The notes: generated by a model not told the origin, from the letters alone. A stretch of DNA of 64,000 nucleotides from Candidatus Methanosuratincola subterraneus (GCA_004028775.1 RXGA01000001.1:124001-188000), one strand, 5' to 3'. Positions 33,223 to 42,523 are shown, counted from the stretch's first letter. A program made the numbers and translations.

Positions 33223-34593
33223 TCAATCCTTGTAAACGAACTTCGTCTCTGCCATATGGGCTATCTTCTCTGCGCCCTCCCTTGCCTGATCGAGGCTAGC
33301 TGCATAAGAGAACGCCAGCCCCATCCTCCTGCCTGGGTACGCCGTGGGCTTCCCGAAGATCCAGAGGTCGCCCTTCACCCCTCCCTGGAGCCCTTCGTGC
33401 AGGCCCTTCAGGTTGAACTCCTGGACCGTGGCACCCTCCTTTACGCCCTCAGGGGCCAGGACTACATGCGCAACCCCGAATACTCCGTGGCGCGAGAGCT
33501 CGACCATAGATGGGTCGACTGGGATCCCAAGCGTGGAGATCAGCTGGAGCGCGCCCTCGTCCATGTTGAGCATCCACCTGGTGACAAGTCCTGTGTCGTG
33601 CGGGCGGTTCGCGACCTCGTTGTTGTAGACATCGTCGCCGACGACGAACTGCTCCACGGCGTAGAGGCCGATCCCGCCCATGAAGTCAGCGATCTTCAGT
33701 GCCCCCTCCCTGCACTTCGAAGCCGCCTCAGCGGAGATCGTCGACGGGAGCCAGCTCTCGTGGTAGGTCGCTCCCGGCCTCCTGTGCTCTATGGGTGGAA
33801 GGCAGGTGCTCACTATCTTCCCTTCTGTGTTGAAGTGCCGCACAACGATCTGAGTGATCTCCGTCCCCTTTTCCTTGACCTCCGGGAGGTACTTCTCGAC
33901 GATAACCTCGTCCCCCACTCCCCGTGCGTGCTCGACAGAGTGCCTGTAGCTCTCCTCCAGCCCCTCCTCCGTCTTCACTATCGAGGTGCCGTGACCGCTC
34001 GAGGTCATAACCGGCTTGACTATCACTGGCAGCCCGAATCTCTCGGCAGCCTCCTTGACACCTGCCTCCGAGTCGGCATACGCCCATGGCGCCATCCTGA
34101 GCCCAAGCTTCTCGAACATGAGCTTCGTTGCGTGCCTGTCCATGCATACGAGCGGACCGTAGGGCGTTGACATGACCCTGTACCCCTCCTCCATTCCGAG
34201 CTTGTATGCCCTCTGCGTGTTGATCCGCTCGACCTCCAAATAGATCGCATGGGGCGACCGCGGGTCCGGGATGTACTTCCTGATCATCTTCTCGAGCTGT
34301 TCCCCGTCCATCATGTCGAAGACCTCGGTATAGTCTGCGGCATCTTGGGCAGGGAACCCGTGGTACTTGTCGAAGGCAACCGTTATTATCCCTCCCCTAG
34401 CCCCCCCGAAGTGCCTCCCTGCCGCTGTGACAGCCAGATCCCCGAGCTCCCCCCCGCCCACGGATACAAAAGTCGCTGGGGATAGTGGCGAGATTTTCTC
34501 GAGCGGGACGAGCCTCCCCTCAATTTCCTTCCTGAGCGAGTCTATCTCTTTTATGAGCCTTACCCTTTCCTTTTCACTCATTCTGAAGACCAT
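33223..34593 (-). CDS. purT: Formate-dependent GAR transformylase PurT
   Basis: ATP-grasp enzyme that makes formyl-GAR from GAR, ATP and formate without a folate cofactor. 456 residues. Marks: VSVGGGELGDLAVTAAGRHF near residue 45, ATP-grasp segments VIVKPVMTSSGHGTS and VNNEVANRPHDTGLVT, and the C-terminal FGKPTAYPGRRMG, which favours PurT over PurK. The N-terminal about 40 residues are extra. Start ATG at 34593 has GAGGTG 6 nt before it; the frame opens 9 nt earlier with GTG. Confidence 0.88.
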   Translation of the reverse strand: MVFRMSEKERVRLIKEIDSLRKEIEGRLVPLEKISPLSPATFVSVGGGELGDLAVTAAGRHFGGARGGIITVAFDKYHGFPAQDAADYTEVFDMMDGEQLEKMIRKYIPDPRSPHAIYLEVERINTQRAYKLGMEEGYRVMSTPYGPLVCMDRHATKLMFEKLGLRMAPWAYADSEAGVKEAAERFGLPVIVKPVMTSSGHGTSIVKTEEGLEESYRHSVEHARGVGDEVIVEKYLPEVKEKGTEITQIVVRHFNTEGKIVSTCLPPIEHRRPGATYHESWLPSTISAEAASKCREGALKIADFMGGIGLYAVEQFVVGDDVYNNEVANRPHDTGLVTRWMLNMDEGALQLISTLGIPVDPSMVELSRHGVFGVAHVVLAPEGVKEGATVQEFNLKGLHEGLQGGVKGDLWIFGKPTAYPGRRMGLAFSYAASLDQAREGAEKIAHMAETKFVYKD

Positions 34594-34624
34594 CTCTCCC
34601 ACCTCGCAATCGATTATTGCCTGA

Positions 34625-36109
34625 TCACCCTACTTCCATCAATCCCTTCCCGGGTATCCAGATCATCCTCTTCCCGAGGAGCCCCCTCCTCTCCCTGTAC
34701 TGGTAAATCTCCCTTGCCATGCTCCCGAGCTGGATCCTCCTCAGTACTGACTTCTCAGTCCCGATGTCGCTCCGGTGGAAAAGCTTCCACCCGTCGGCGA
34801 GCCTAACGCCCCTGCAGAGCTCCTCTGCTTTTGCGCTGGCCTCAGGGAGGGTGTCCCCTGTCCCTATGCACTCGACGACCCTTGACCCTCCGGTCATCAC
34901 GCCGTTGCCAGTATCCTCTGCGGAGGCCCAGAGGACCCTCCCCGCATTGGTCGGCGCTGTGAGCGAGACCGGGTGCCCCTTCGCGAGGTCCCTCCGGTCT
35001 GGGTAGCCCTCCGGGCAGACTGCCTTGACTGCCACGGCCTGATCCTCGAAATCGACCTTCACCTTGTTCAGGTCCTCGCAGATTATTGCCTCGCAGATGT
35101 CAACGAGGTCGGTCTTGAGCATTGTGAGGACATTCGCGGCCTCGGGGTCGCCGAGCCTTGAGTACATCTCTATCACGGTCGGCCCCCAGACCGAAGTCAG
35201 CATCATCTGCCCGGCCGAGATACCGTGGTACTTCTTCCCGGTCTCCTTCTGTATCGCGTCGATCATCATCTTGACTATCTCGGCAGAGCGCCTGTACTCT
35301 TCCTCGGTGATCACCGCCCTCTCGTCCTCGACGCCGTACCTCAGGTTCATACAGCATGAGATCGAACCCATCCCGCCCGTCTCGGGGCCAAGGTCCCCGT
35401 CGAACGCGTGCTTGTTGTCCTGCACCGCAGGCATCGGCACGACAGTCCTGCCGTCAGTGAAGCACTGCACGGTGTACTCGGGGCCCCAAACCCTCTCCTC
35501 GATCAGGAGCTTGTACTCAATGTCGTCGTACCCCTTCATGTATTCGTTGACGATGGATTCTGCGTGCTCCTTCTTGACTTTCCTTTTGTCGTCCTGGAGG
35601 TACACTTGGAAGTCCTCTATGACCTTGACGCCCTTCCCGCCTGCCTGCCTGGCGGGCTTCAGGGCGATGCTCTCCGCGTACTCCTCAATGTACGGGACAG
35701 CCTCCTCAAAGGTCTTGAACTTCTTGTACCATAGCCTGCCTGGGATCTTGTACTTCCACTGCAGGTCGCGCATGCTCGCCTTGGAGAGCTCGAGCTCCGC
35801 AACCTCCTTGCTTGCCCCTATGCAGGGTATGCCCTTGGCCTCCAGCTCGTCCGGGATACCGTGGAAGTTCGGCTCCTCTGGGCCCACGAAGACGAAGTCT
35901 GGGCTGCACCTGAGGGCCGCGCCCACCACTGCGGACGGGTCGTTTGTGTCGCCCCTGAAGTACTCTCCCCCTCCAGATGAGACGATCTTCCTGATTCCCG
36001 GGTTGATCAGCTCCGAGATGCAGTATAACTTCGGGCAGTGCGCGCTCTTCGCGAGCGACTCGGCGATCGCGTGCTCCCTGCCACCTCCGCCGACAAGAAG
36101 TATCTTCAT
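34625..36109 (-). CDS. purD: Phosphoribosylamine-glycine ligase PurD
   Basis: Second purine step. 494 residues, longer than bacterial PurD (about 430). Marks: LLVGGGGREHAIAESL at the N-terminus, VGPEEPN, ALKPARQAGGKGVKVI (ATP-grasp) and GDLGPETGGMGSISC. The insert KDDKRKVKKEHAESI-like region (about 175-195) is lysine-rich. Start ATG at 36109 with GGTGGAG just before, abutting the upstream stop. Confidence 0.92.
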   Translation of the reverse strand: MKILLVGGGGREHAIAESLAKSAHCPKLYCISELINPGIRKIVSSGGGEYFRGDTNDPSAVVGAALRCSPDFVFVGPEEPNFHGIPDELEAKGIPCIGASKEVAELELSKASMRDLQWKYKIPGRLWYKKFKTFEEAVPYIEEYAESIALKPARQAGGKGVKVIEDFQVYLQDDKRKVKKEHAESIVNEYMKGYDDIEYKLLIEERVWGPEYTVQCFTDGRTVVPMPAVQDNKHAFDGDLGPETGGMGSISCCMNLRYGVEDERAVITEEEYRRSAEIVKMMIDAIQKETGKKYHGISAGQMMLTSVWGPTVIEMYSRLGDPEAANVLTMLKTDLVDICEAIICEDLNKVKVDFEDQAVAVKAVCPEGYPDRRDLAKGHPVSLTAPTNAGRVLWASAEDTGNGVMTGGSRVVECIGTGDTLPEASAKAEELCRGVRLADGWKLFHRSDIGTEKSVLRRIQLGSMAREIYQYRERRGLLGKRMIWIPGKGLMEVG

Positions 36110-37423
36110 TCACTCCACCTCCGGGTAGGCGCCGTTGAAGCATCCTGTGCAGAACTCGCTGCACTTCAGGCCTGTGGCCTCGACAAGGCCGTCTAGGCTT
36201 AGGTACTTGAAAGAGTCTGCACCTATTACCTCTGCGATCTTGTCCTCCTTGAGGTGCCTCCCTATCAGCTCGTCCTCACCGGGGACCTCGACCCCGAACG
36301 GGCAATGCGACACGATGTGGGGGCTCCCTATCCTGACGTGGATCTCCTTTGCGCCCTTCTCCTTCATCAGGTAGACTATGTTCGCCAGAGTATTTCCCCT
36401 CACTACGCTGTCGTCGATCAGGACGACCCTCTTACCCCTCACTGCCTCGCTTATGACATTCAGCTTGAGCTGGACGCCCTTGAGCCTCTCGACTTGGTTA
36501 GGCTTCATCGCGCTCCTGACCCTTCTCCCTGTGAGCTCGAACCCCTTCTCCACCGGTATTCCTGTCTCATTCGAGTATGACATCGCGAAAGGTATCGCGG
36601 TCTCTGGGACGCCTATCACCACGTCAGCGTCTGCGCACCCCTCCTGGGCAAGCCTCCTGCCTATCTCGCGCCTCACCCTGTATACGGGGACATCGTTTAT
36701 GTAAGAGTCTGGCCTCGCCAGGTACACGTACTCGAATATGCAGTAGGCCTTCTTGGGGGAGCTCTGGACCCTCTCGGTCCGCGCCGACATCGGCGTGAAT
36801 ACCATGGCATCCCCCGGATCAATGTTCTCGGCTGGGCTTATGGGGACCCTCTCACCGATGATGTCCATGACGCAGCTCTCGGACGCAACGATCCCGCCGT
36901 CGAATCCCATCTTCCCAAGGACGAGGGGCTTTACGCCCAAGCTCCCCCTGCCTGCGATCACTTCGCCCTTCCCGTTGGCTGCTATGTAGGAGAAGCCGCC
37001 CTTGCACCTGCTGAAGTAGTCTCTGATCGCCTCGAGATCCTCTGATCCCCTCTCGAGCTCTTCGTATGCCCTCCTGAGGTTTGCCTCGTATGCGAGCTGG
37101 GCGTCCCACTTGTAGCCCTCAATGGCTGTGACTTTCCCGTCGATGCTTGCGGAAACCTTGTTGGAAACGGTAACCGGTAGGGGCTCCGCCTCCTCTGCAG
37201 GGTACGGGGAGACCCCGCCTATGAGGATGTTCCCCTTGCCGCTCACTGAGGCAAAAGCCTGCTCCACCAGCCCCTTGCCCGTGATCTTCTGCCGGCTCTC
37301 GTTGAAGATCTCCATCCCTGCGGTCTCTTGGCCCCTGTGCTGAAGTGCCATCAGGCCAAAGATCCCGAAGTTGTATGCGTTCCATCTCCTGTCGAACAGG
37401 TATATCCCGATTATTCCTGCCAT
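36110..37423 (-). CDS. PurF paralog with inactivated glutaminase domain
   Basis: 437 residues, amidophosphoribosyltransferase fold. The frame is intact with GGAGG before its ATG, but the sequence starts MAGIIGIY, with Ala where the Ntn nucleophile Cys must be; an in-frame stop just upstream excludes an earlier start with Cys. The glutamine-site motifs HxRY(S/G)T and FNGN are also gone (GGVSPYPAEEAEP and SASIDGKVTAIEG instead). LMALQHRGQETAGM survives. The phosphoribosyltransferase half is intact (VVLIDDSVVRGNT), and so are Cys positions matching the structural [4Fe-4S] cluster of Bacillus-type PurF (SEFCTGC at the end). It may use free ammonia, or pair with the adjacent full-length PurF (inference). 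Confidence 0.88.
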   Translation of the reverse strand: MAGIIGIYLFDRRWNAYNFGIFGLMALQHRGQETAGMEIFNESRQKITGKGLVEQAFASVSGKGNILIGGVSPYPAEEAEPLPVTVSNKVSASIDGKVTAIEGYKWDAQLAYEANLRRAYEELERGSEDLEAIRDYFSRCKGGFSYIAANGKGEVIAGRGSLGVKPLVLGKMGFDGGIVASESCVMDIIGERVPISPAENIDPGDAMVFTPMSARTERVQSSPKKAYCIFEYVYLARPDSYINDVPVYRVRREIGRRLAQEGCADADVVIGVPETAIPFAMSYSNETGIPVEKGFELTGRRVRSAMKPNQVERLKGVQLKLNVISEAVRGKRVVLIDDSVVRGNTLANIVYLMKEKGAKEIHVRIGSPHIVSHCPFGVEVPGEDELIGRHLKEDKIAEVIGADSFKYLSLDGLVEATGLKCSEFCTGCFNGAYPEVE

Positions 37424-37436
37424 TCATATTCCTCCA

Positions 37437-38900
37437 TCATGCCTCAAGCTCGTAAACCCTTCTGCCATCCTGATTTACCCTTGACTTCACTCCGTCGGCT
37501 ATCTTCTGGGCGAGCTCAGTTGGGTACTTCCCGGTCACGCAGGCCATGCACAGGTCTTCGCCTCTCATCCCCGTCGCCCTCACAAAGTCTTCAAGCGGCT
37601 GGTAGCAGACCGCGTCTGCCCCTATCTGCCTGGCTATTTCCGCTTCGTCGTGCCTGAATCCTATCAGCTCGTTGAATGTGGCCATGTCGATCCCGTAGAA
37701 GCATGGGTGAGTGATCCTCGGGAAGGTTACGAACATATAGACCTCCTCAGCGCCCCTCTCCCTGAGCTTGCTGATGATCGTCTTGGTAGTGTCGCCCCTG
37801 ACTATGCTGTCCTCCACTACGATCACCTTCTTGCCCCTGAGCCCGCCGTCGGCGACGTTTATCTTCCTGTCTATCGTGACCCTCCTGTCCTCAGACTCGA
37901 GTATGAACGCCCTGTGAGTGACGAACCTGTGCCTCCTCAGCGTCCTCTCCCACCTGATCCCGGTCTCCTCGTGGAGCCCGTAAGCAGCGTCCTCTGCTGT
38001 TTCCGGGATGCTGACTATAACGTCTGCCCTCCTCACGTACTCCTGGTACCTCCTCCCGAGGTTCCTGCCGAACTCCTCCCTCGTCTTGTAGACGGGCCTG
38101 CCGCCGATTATCGAGTCGGGCCTGCTGAAGTAGGAGAGCTCAAAGCCGCAGAGCGCGCGCCTGGGGCACTTTGCAATCCTTCTCCTTTCCATACCGTCCC
38201 CGTTGAAGACTATGGCCTCACCGGGCTCGACCTCCCCCTCTAGGCTGAAAGAGTTGATGTCCAGCCCGACCGTCTCGGAGGAGACCGCAGTGACGCTCCC
38301 GTCCCCGCTCCTGCCGATGCATAGCGGTCTGATCCCGAGCGGGTCCCTGAACGCGAACAGCTCCCCGTTGGATCTTAGGCCCACGACGGAGTATGCCCCC
38401 TCGATTTCCTCCATGCATGCGCCTATTGCCTCAATCATCCCGCCATTTGCCTTCGTTGCAAGGTAGCGGCACAGCAGCTCCGTGTCCGACGTTGCCCTCA
38501 TCTTCGGAATCTTGCCTGCCAAAATCCCCCTCAGCCAGCCAATGTTGACAAGGTTGCCGTTGAATGCGATGCCCATCTTGGACCGCCCTTGCGAGACCAC
38601 CATGGGCTGTGCGTCTTTGAGGTGCGAGTAGACATCCCTCTTGCCGGAGGTCCCGTACCTGACATGGGCAATCCCCCGCTTCCCAGGGAGCAGCATCTGC
38701 CACCTAAGGATCTCCTCCCTCTCGATCCTGGGGACAAGCCCTAGGTCCACGTACCTCTTGAGCCCTTCCGAGTACGTTAGGAACCCGTAGGACTCGTGCC
38801 CCCTGTGGTTCTGGGCGACAAGCCCCCAGTAGAGGGGAACAAAAGCCTCGCTGCTGCCTGTGCTCACGACACTGAAGACGCCGCACTTTTCCTTGAGCAT
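37437..38900 (-). CDS. purF: Amidophosphoribosyltransferase PurF
   Basis: First committed purine step: PRPP + glutamine to phosphoribosylamine. 487 residues. Nucleophile Cys6 in MLKEKCGVF must be exposed by removal of a five-residue propeptide. Glutaminase motifs intact: NHRGHESYG, HVRYGTSG, AFNGNLVN, ATSDTELL. PRPP loop VIVVEDSIVRGDT intact. Cys positions for a [4Fe-4S] cluster (ALCGFE, HPCFYG, DLCMAC) are present. First gene of the operon; the paralog follows after 13 nt. Confidence 0.95.
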   Translation of the reverse strand: MLKEKCGVFSVVSTGSSEAFVPLYWGLVAQNHRGHESYGFLTYSEGLKRYVDLGLVPRIEREEILRWQMLLPGKRGIAHVRYGTSGKRDVYSHLKDAQPMVVSQGRSKMGIAFNGNLVNIGWLRGILAGKIPKMRATSDTELLCRYLATKANGGMIEAIGACMEEIEGAYSVVGLRSNGELFAFRDPLGIRPLCIGRSGDGSVTAVSSETVGLDINSFSLEGEVEPGEAIVFNGDGMERRRIAKCPRRALCGFELSYFSRPDSIIGGRPVYKTREEFGRNLGRRYQEYVRRADVIVSIPETAEDAAYGLHEETGIRWERTLRRHRFVTHRAFILESEDRRVTIDRKINVADGGLRGKKVIVVEDSIVRGDTTKTIISKLRERGAEEVYMFVTFPRITHPCFYGIDMATFNELIGFRHDEAEIARQIGADAVCYQPLEDFVRATGMRGEDLCMACVTGKYPTELAQKIADGVKSRVNQDGRRVYELEA

Positions 38901-38960
38901 GGATACCCCTTATCAATGTATGCGTATATTTGATTGCGCCTTTTTAAGTTTTTTTTAAAT

Positions 38961-38974
38961 GTTTATATAAATAA
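38961..38974 (-). promoter_or_regulatory. Promoter of the purine operon
   Basis: On the minus strand TTTATTTATATAAAC forms a strong TATA box, predicting a transcript start near 38940 and a leader of about 40 nt with AAGGGG near the purF ATG. All eight purine genes to 29352 are tightly spaced or overlapping, so this probably drives them all. Confidence 0.6.
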
Positions 38975-39012
38975 AATCGGGTAGCCATTTGCCCAGCCGC
39001 CCCTCCCGCAGC

Positions 39013-39028
39013 GGCGCAGTGTTGCGCC
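39013..39028. repeat. Short perfect hairpin between the pur and hem promoters
   Basis: GGCGCA-GTGT-TGCGCC, 6-bp perfect stem with 4-nt loop, in a GC-rich patch between the AT-rich divergent promoters. Possibly a regulator site; function unknown. Confidence 0.4.
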
Positions 39029-39054
39029 CCAAACACCGCAGAAACATGGTTTTC

Positions 39055-39088
39055 TGTTTCATATGAAACAAAATGAATATATTAAAAC
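39055..39088 (+). promoter_or_regulatory. hem/cfb operon promoter with 16-bp palindromic operator
   Basis: TGTTTCATATGAAACA (39055-39070) is a perfect 16-bp palindrome. It is followed directly by AAATGAATATATTAAAA, with the TATA box at about 39076-39086, and the hemA ATG 36 nt after the palindrome, so the mRNA is nearly leaderless. The site overlaps the BRE position, where a bound protein would block TFB. Almost the same sequence, at the same place, occurs before the importer genes at 50341. Confidence 0.65.
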
Positions 39089-39106
39089 AACCTTCAGGGA
39101 AAATCG

Positions 39107-40303
39107 ATGCCGCAGATACTGTGCCTATCGATCAGCCACAAAAAGGCCCCAGTCCGAGTACTTGAGAGTTTCGCCATAAAAGATATCGTCTCTTTCCTTG
39201 CGCGCCTTAAGGAGCTTGGGGCAGAGGAATGCGCAGTGATCCAGACCTGCCACAGGGTTGAGATCTATTCTGTGGGCTCCTGCATAGGGCACAGCGAGCT
39301 CAAGGAGTTTCTGGTCTCCAACTCGGGCAGCTGCTGTCCAATTGACATTTATGAGGAGTTTTACGAAGGCGAGGAGGCGGTAAGGCATCTCTTTTACCTG
39401 GCTTCCGGCCTCGAGTCCGTGATTCTTGGGGAGAACGAGGTGCTGCACCAAGTGGAAGAGGCATTCAGGCTAGCCAGTGGCTCAGGATGCGCTGGCAAGG
39501 TCCTAGGGATCATATTCAGGGGGGCTATCAACGCTGGTAGGATGGTGAGGCGCAAGACATCGATCTCAAAAGGCTCGGTGTCTTTGGGCAACGTGGTCTT
39601 GAAGGCTATACTTTTGGAGCTCGGCACATTGGAGGGCAAGAAGATCGTCATAATAGGCGCTGGCAAGATCGGTTGCCTCATAGCGAAGTCCCTGCCGCGA
39701 AAGGGCCCGATCACCGTGTTCATAGCAAACCGGACATACTCGCGCGCAGAGAAGCTGGCGGTCTCGGTCGGCGGGAGGGCAGTCCGTTTTGAGAGCCTCA
39801 GGGAGACAATTGCAGGGGCAGACGCTGTTGTGTGCGCCACTTCCTCTCCTCATCTTGTGCTTCGGCCAAGTGATCTAGATCAGCTCGACTCGAGAAAGCG
39901 GATCCTGATCATCGATGTTTCGAACCCTCGGGGCGTGGACGAGCGAATAAGGGATTTGGGCTGTGCGAAGCTGATAGACTTGGACGAGCTCATACGGATA
40001 GCAAGGGAGAATATGAAGAACAGGGAGGAGGCGATGATAAAGGCAAAGGAATTGATCGAGCCTTCTCTAGCGCTAGTAATGCATAGGCTGCAGGCTGGGG
40101 AACAGAAGAAAAAGTTTGAAGAGGTAATGCGGTGGGCTGAGGAGAGGCGGAGGAAAGCATTGGAGCTCGCCCTGAAGAAGGGAAGGTTCTCCGAGGAACA
40201 GACCAAGGTCATAAGCGACTTCTCGTACATACTTATGCGCGACCTCATCGTGCCGCTATTCGGCGAGAGCGATTTGCAGGAGGGGCCAACTGGTGGATGC
40301 TAG
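39107..40303 (+). CDS. hemA: Glutamyl-tRNA reductase HemA
   Basis: Reduces glutamyl-tRNA to glutamate-1-semialdehyde, the entry to C5 tetrapyrrole synthesis. 398 residues. Catalytic Cys in VIQTCHRVEIYSVG (usual TCNR reads TCHR), ESVILGENEVLHQV, then the Rossmann NADPH domain (IIGAGKIGCLIAKSL) and a C-terminal dimerisation helix. ATG close to the predicted transcript start. First gene of the longest operon in the window; it overlaps hemB by 11 nt. Confidence 0.95.
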   Translation: MPQILCLSISHKKAPVRVLESFAIKDIVSFLARLKELGAEECAVIQTCHRVEIYSVGSCIGHSELKEFLVSNSGSCCPIDIYEEFYEGEEAVRHLFYLASGLESVILGENEVLHQVEEAFRLASGSGCAGKVLGIIFRGAINAGRMVRRKTSISKGSVSLGNVVLKAILLELGTLEGKKIVIIGAGKIGCLIAKSLPRKGPITVFIANRTYSRAEKLAVSVGGRAVRFESLRETIAGADAVVCATSSPHLVLRPSDLDQLDSRKRILIIDVSNPRGVDERIRDLGCAKLIDLDELIRIARENMKNREEAMIKAKELIEPSLALVMHRLQAGEQKKKFEEVMRWAEERRRKALELALKKGRFSEEQTKVISDFSYILMRDLIVPLFGESDLQEGPTGGC

Positions 40304-41264
40304 AATTACTTCAAGGCTGAGGAAGAGCTACGTTCTAAGGGATCTCGCATGCGAGTCTGATCTCAATCCCAGCAAGTTCATAATGCCTGTATTCGTGAAG
40401 GAGAGCGGAGAGATCGAGAGATCTCGCTGGGGCGGGATGGAGAAGGTCCCTCTCAAGGCCCTTGTGAGTTATCTCGAACCGTTGGCGGATGCGGGAATCC
40501 GATCTGTTCTGATGTTCGGCCTGCCGTGCTCGAAGGATCCGTCTGGATCTTCAGCCTACGCCGCAGAGGGTGTGGTTCAGCAGGCAATAAGGGCGGCAAA
40601 GGGCTCTTTCCCAGAGATCGCCGTCCTGACTGATGTATGCCTCTGCCAGTACACTGACCATGGTCATTGCGGCATCCTCGAGGGGGAATCGATAAGCAGG
40701 GAAAAGACCCTAAGCGCGCTATCAAAGATAGCTGTCAGCCATGCAGAAGCTGGAGCAGATGTCGTCGCTCCCTCGGCCATGGCTGACGGGCAGGTCGCGT
40801 CCATAAGGGCTGCGCTGGACGCCTCTGGCTACGATTCGGTCGCAATCATGTCATACTCGGCGAAGTACTGCTCCTCCCTCTATGCGCCATTCAGGGATGT
40901 CGCTTCCTCGGCGCCTTCTTTTGGAGACAGGTCGGCTTACCAGATGGACATACGGAACAGGCGTGAGGCAATAGCCGAAGCATTAGAGGACATAAGGGAG
41001 GGGGCGGATATCGTCATGGTAAAGCCTGCCATAACAAACCTAGACGTAATCAGGGATTTGCGGAAAAGGTTGCTTTGCCCGATAGCCGCATACCAGGTGA
41101 GCGGGGAGTACGCGATGATCAAGGTCTACTCCGACGCAGCAGGCGTATCTGAAGCCCGCGTTGTTCTCGAGATGCTCCGCTCAATAAGGAGGGCGGGTGC
41201 CGACATGATCATCACCTACTTCGCCCCCCAAACGATTGCCTATCTTAGGGAGGTCTGGGATTGA
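40293..41264 (+). CDS. hemB: Delta-aminolevulinate dehydratase HemB
   Basis: Condenses two ALA to porphobilinogen. 323 residues. Active-site lysines in APSAMADGQV...SYSAKYCSS and MVKPAITNLD regions. DVCLCQYTDHGHCG carries the three Cys of the zinc-dependent type. Start GTG at 40293 with GGAGGGG 7 nt before. Overlaps hemL by 4 nt. Confidence 0.95.
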   Translation: MDARITSRLRKSYVLRDLACESDLNPSKFIMPVFVKESGEIERSRWGGMEKVPLKALVSYLEPLADAGIRSVLMFGLPCSKDPSGSSAYAAEGVVQQAIRAAKGSFPEIAVLTDVCLCQYTDHGHCGILEGESISREKTLSALSKIAVSHAEAGADVVAPSAMADGQVASIRAALDASGYDSVAIMSYSAKYCSSLYAPFRDVASSAPSFGDRSAYQMDIRNRREAIAEALEDIREGADIVMVKPAITNLDVIRDLRKRLLCPIAAYQVSGEYAMIKVYSDAAGVSEARVVLEMLRSIRRAGADMIITYFAPQTIAYLREVWD

Positions 41265-42523
41265 AGTCCGAGACTCTATTCAGGCGAGCTACCTCGGTCA
41301 TGCCTGGCGGCGTGGACAGCCCAGTCAGGCGCTTTGCGCCCTTCCCATTCTTTACGTCCAGGGCCAAGGGCTCAAGGATCTTCACAGAGGACGGGAAGTC
41401 GCTTATTGACTACTGCCTTGCTTACGGTCCATTGATATTCGGGCATGCGCCCGGATTCTTGGCTGAAGCGGTCGCCAGGCAGGTGCAAGAGGGCAGCGTC
41501 TACGGCACCCCCCACCATGCAGAGGTGGAGCTTGCAGAGGAAGTGGTCCGTTCCGTCCCTTCGATCTCGATGGTTCGGTTCGTCAACTCCGGGGGGGAGG
41601 CTGCCATGAGCGCAATAAGGCTCGCCAGGGCATTCACAAAGAGGAGTAGGATCATAAAGTTCGACGGATGTTACCACGGCGCGGTCGATCCTTTGCTCGT
41701 GGATGGCATAGGCCCCGAAAGGCGCGCCCTCTCTGAAGGGATCACCGAGGCGGTTGTGGGAGAGACTGCAGTGATCCCCTTCAACGACATAAGCTCGCTT
41801 GACATGATCAACGAAGATGTCGCAGGGGTGATAGTGGAACCGGTGATGGGAAACGTTGGGCTTGTGATCCCTGAGGAGGGTTTCCTTAGGGAGCTAAGGA
41901 AGGCATGCACTGCTGCCGGCGCGGTCCTGATATTCGATGAAGTGATAACCGGATTCCGGCTAGCGAAAGGTGGAGCACAGCAGCTCTTTGGCGTTTTTCC
42001 CGACCTGACTACACTCGGGAAGGTGCTGGGCGGGGGTTTCCCTGTTGGGGCTTTCGGAGGGAGGAAGGAGATAATGGAGCTGGTCGCCCCCCAGGGGAAA
42101 GTTTACAATGCCGGGACTTTCAACGGGAACCCTGTCACAATGGTCGCCGGGCTAAGCGTTCTGAGGATGCTTGATGGCAACGTTTATTCCAGCTTGTCCA
42201 AAAAGACTGATGGGCTATGCTCAGGCATCGGGGACATCCTGGAAGACGAAGGGTTCGACTTCCGGATCAACAAGCTGGGATCAATATTCACCGTCTTCCT
42301 GACGGACCAGCCGGTTAAGGACAAGGCGAGTGCAAAGCGTGCAAGATCAGGCCTGTTCAGCCAGCTCCACAGCGCACTGCTGGAGAACGGAGTTTACTTC
42401 CCCCCTTCGCAGTTCGAGTGCTGCTTCCTGTCGGCGGCACACTCTGTTGACGACATCTCAGCGACACTCGATGCGCTGTCCAAGTCTGTTAAAGCAATCA
42501 AGTCTGGAGGGACCTTGCCATGA
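41261..42523 (+). CDS. hemL: Glutamate-1-semialdehyde 2,1-aminomutase HemL
   Basis: PLP enzyme making ALA. 420 residues. Marks: PGGVDSPVRRFAPFP, RFVNSGGEAAMSAIRLAR, GCYHGAVDPLLV, IFDEVITGFRLAKGGAQ, and the PLP lysine in LTTLGKVLGGGFPVGAFGG. Begins with TTG overlapping the hemB stop. Confidence 0.95.
   Translation: MKSETLFRRATSVMPGGVDSPVRRFAPFPFFTSRAKGSRIFTEDGKSLIDYCLAYGPLIFGHAPGFLAEAVARQVQEGSVYGTPHHAEVELAEEVVRSVPSISMVRFVNSGGEAAMSAIRLARAFTKRSRIIKFDGCYHGAVDPLLVDGIGPERRALSEGITEAVVGETAVIPFNDISSLDMINEDVAGVIVEPVMGNVGLVIPEEGFLRELRKACTAAGAVLIFDEVITGFRLAKGGAQQLFGVFPDLTTLGKVLGGGFPVGAFGGRKEIMELVAPQGKVYNAGTFNGNPVTMVAGLSVLRMLDGNVYSSLSKKTDGLCSGIGDILEDEGFDFRINKLGSIFTVFLTDQPVKDKASAKRARSGLFSQLHSALLENGVYFPPSQFECCFLSAAHSVDDISATLDALSKSVKAIKSGGTLP

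Noticed and set aside
35064-36128. 354-residue frame antisense to purD, and similar long antisense frames (for example 33139-34170 antisense to purT)
   Set aside because: They mirror well-supported genes in GC-biased codon frames; their translations are Ser/Pro/Arg-rich without family motifs.
36110-37423. Second PurF as a pseudogene or a sequencing frameshift
   Set aside because: The frame is intact over 437 codons with a good ribosome site, coupled to purD, and its transferase motifs are conserved.
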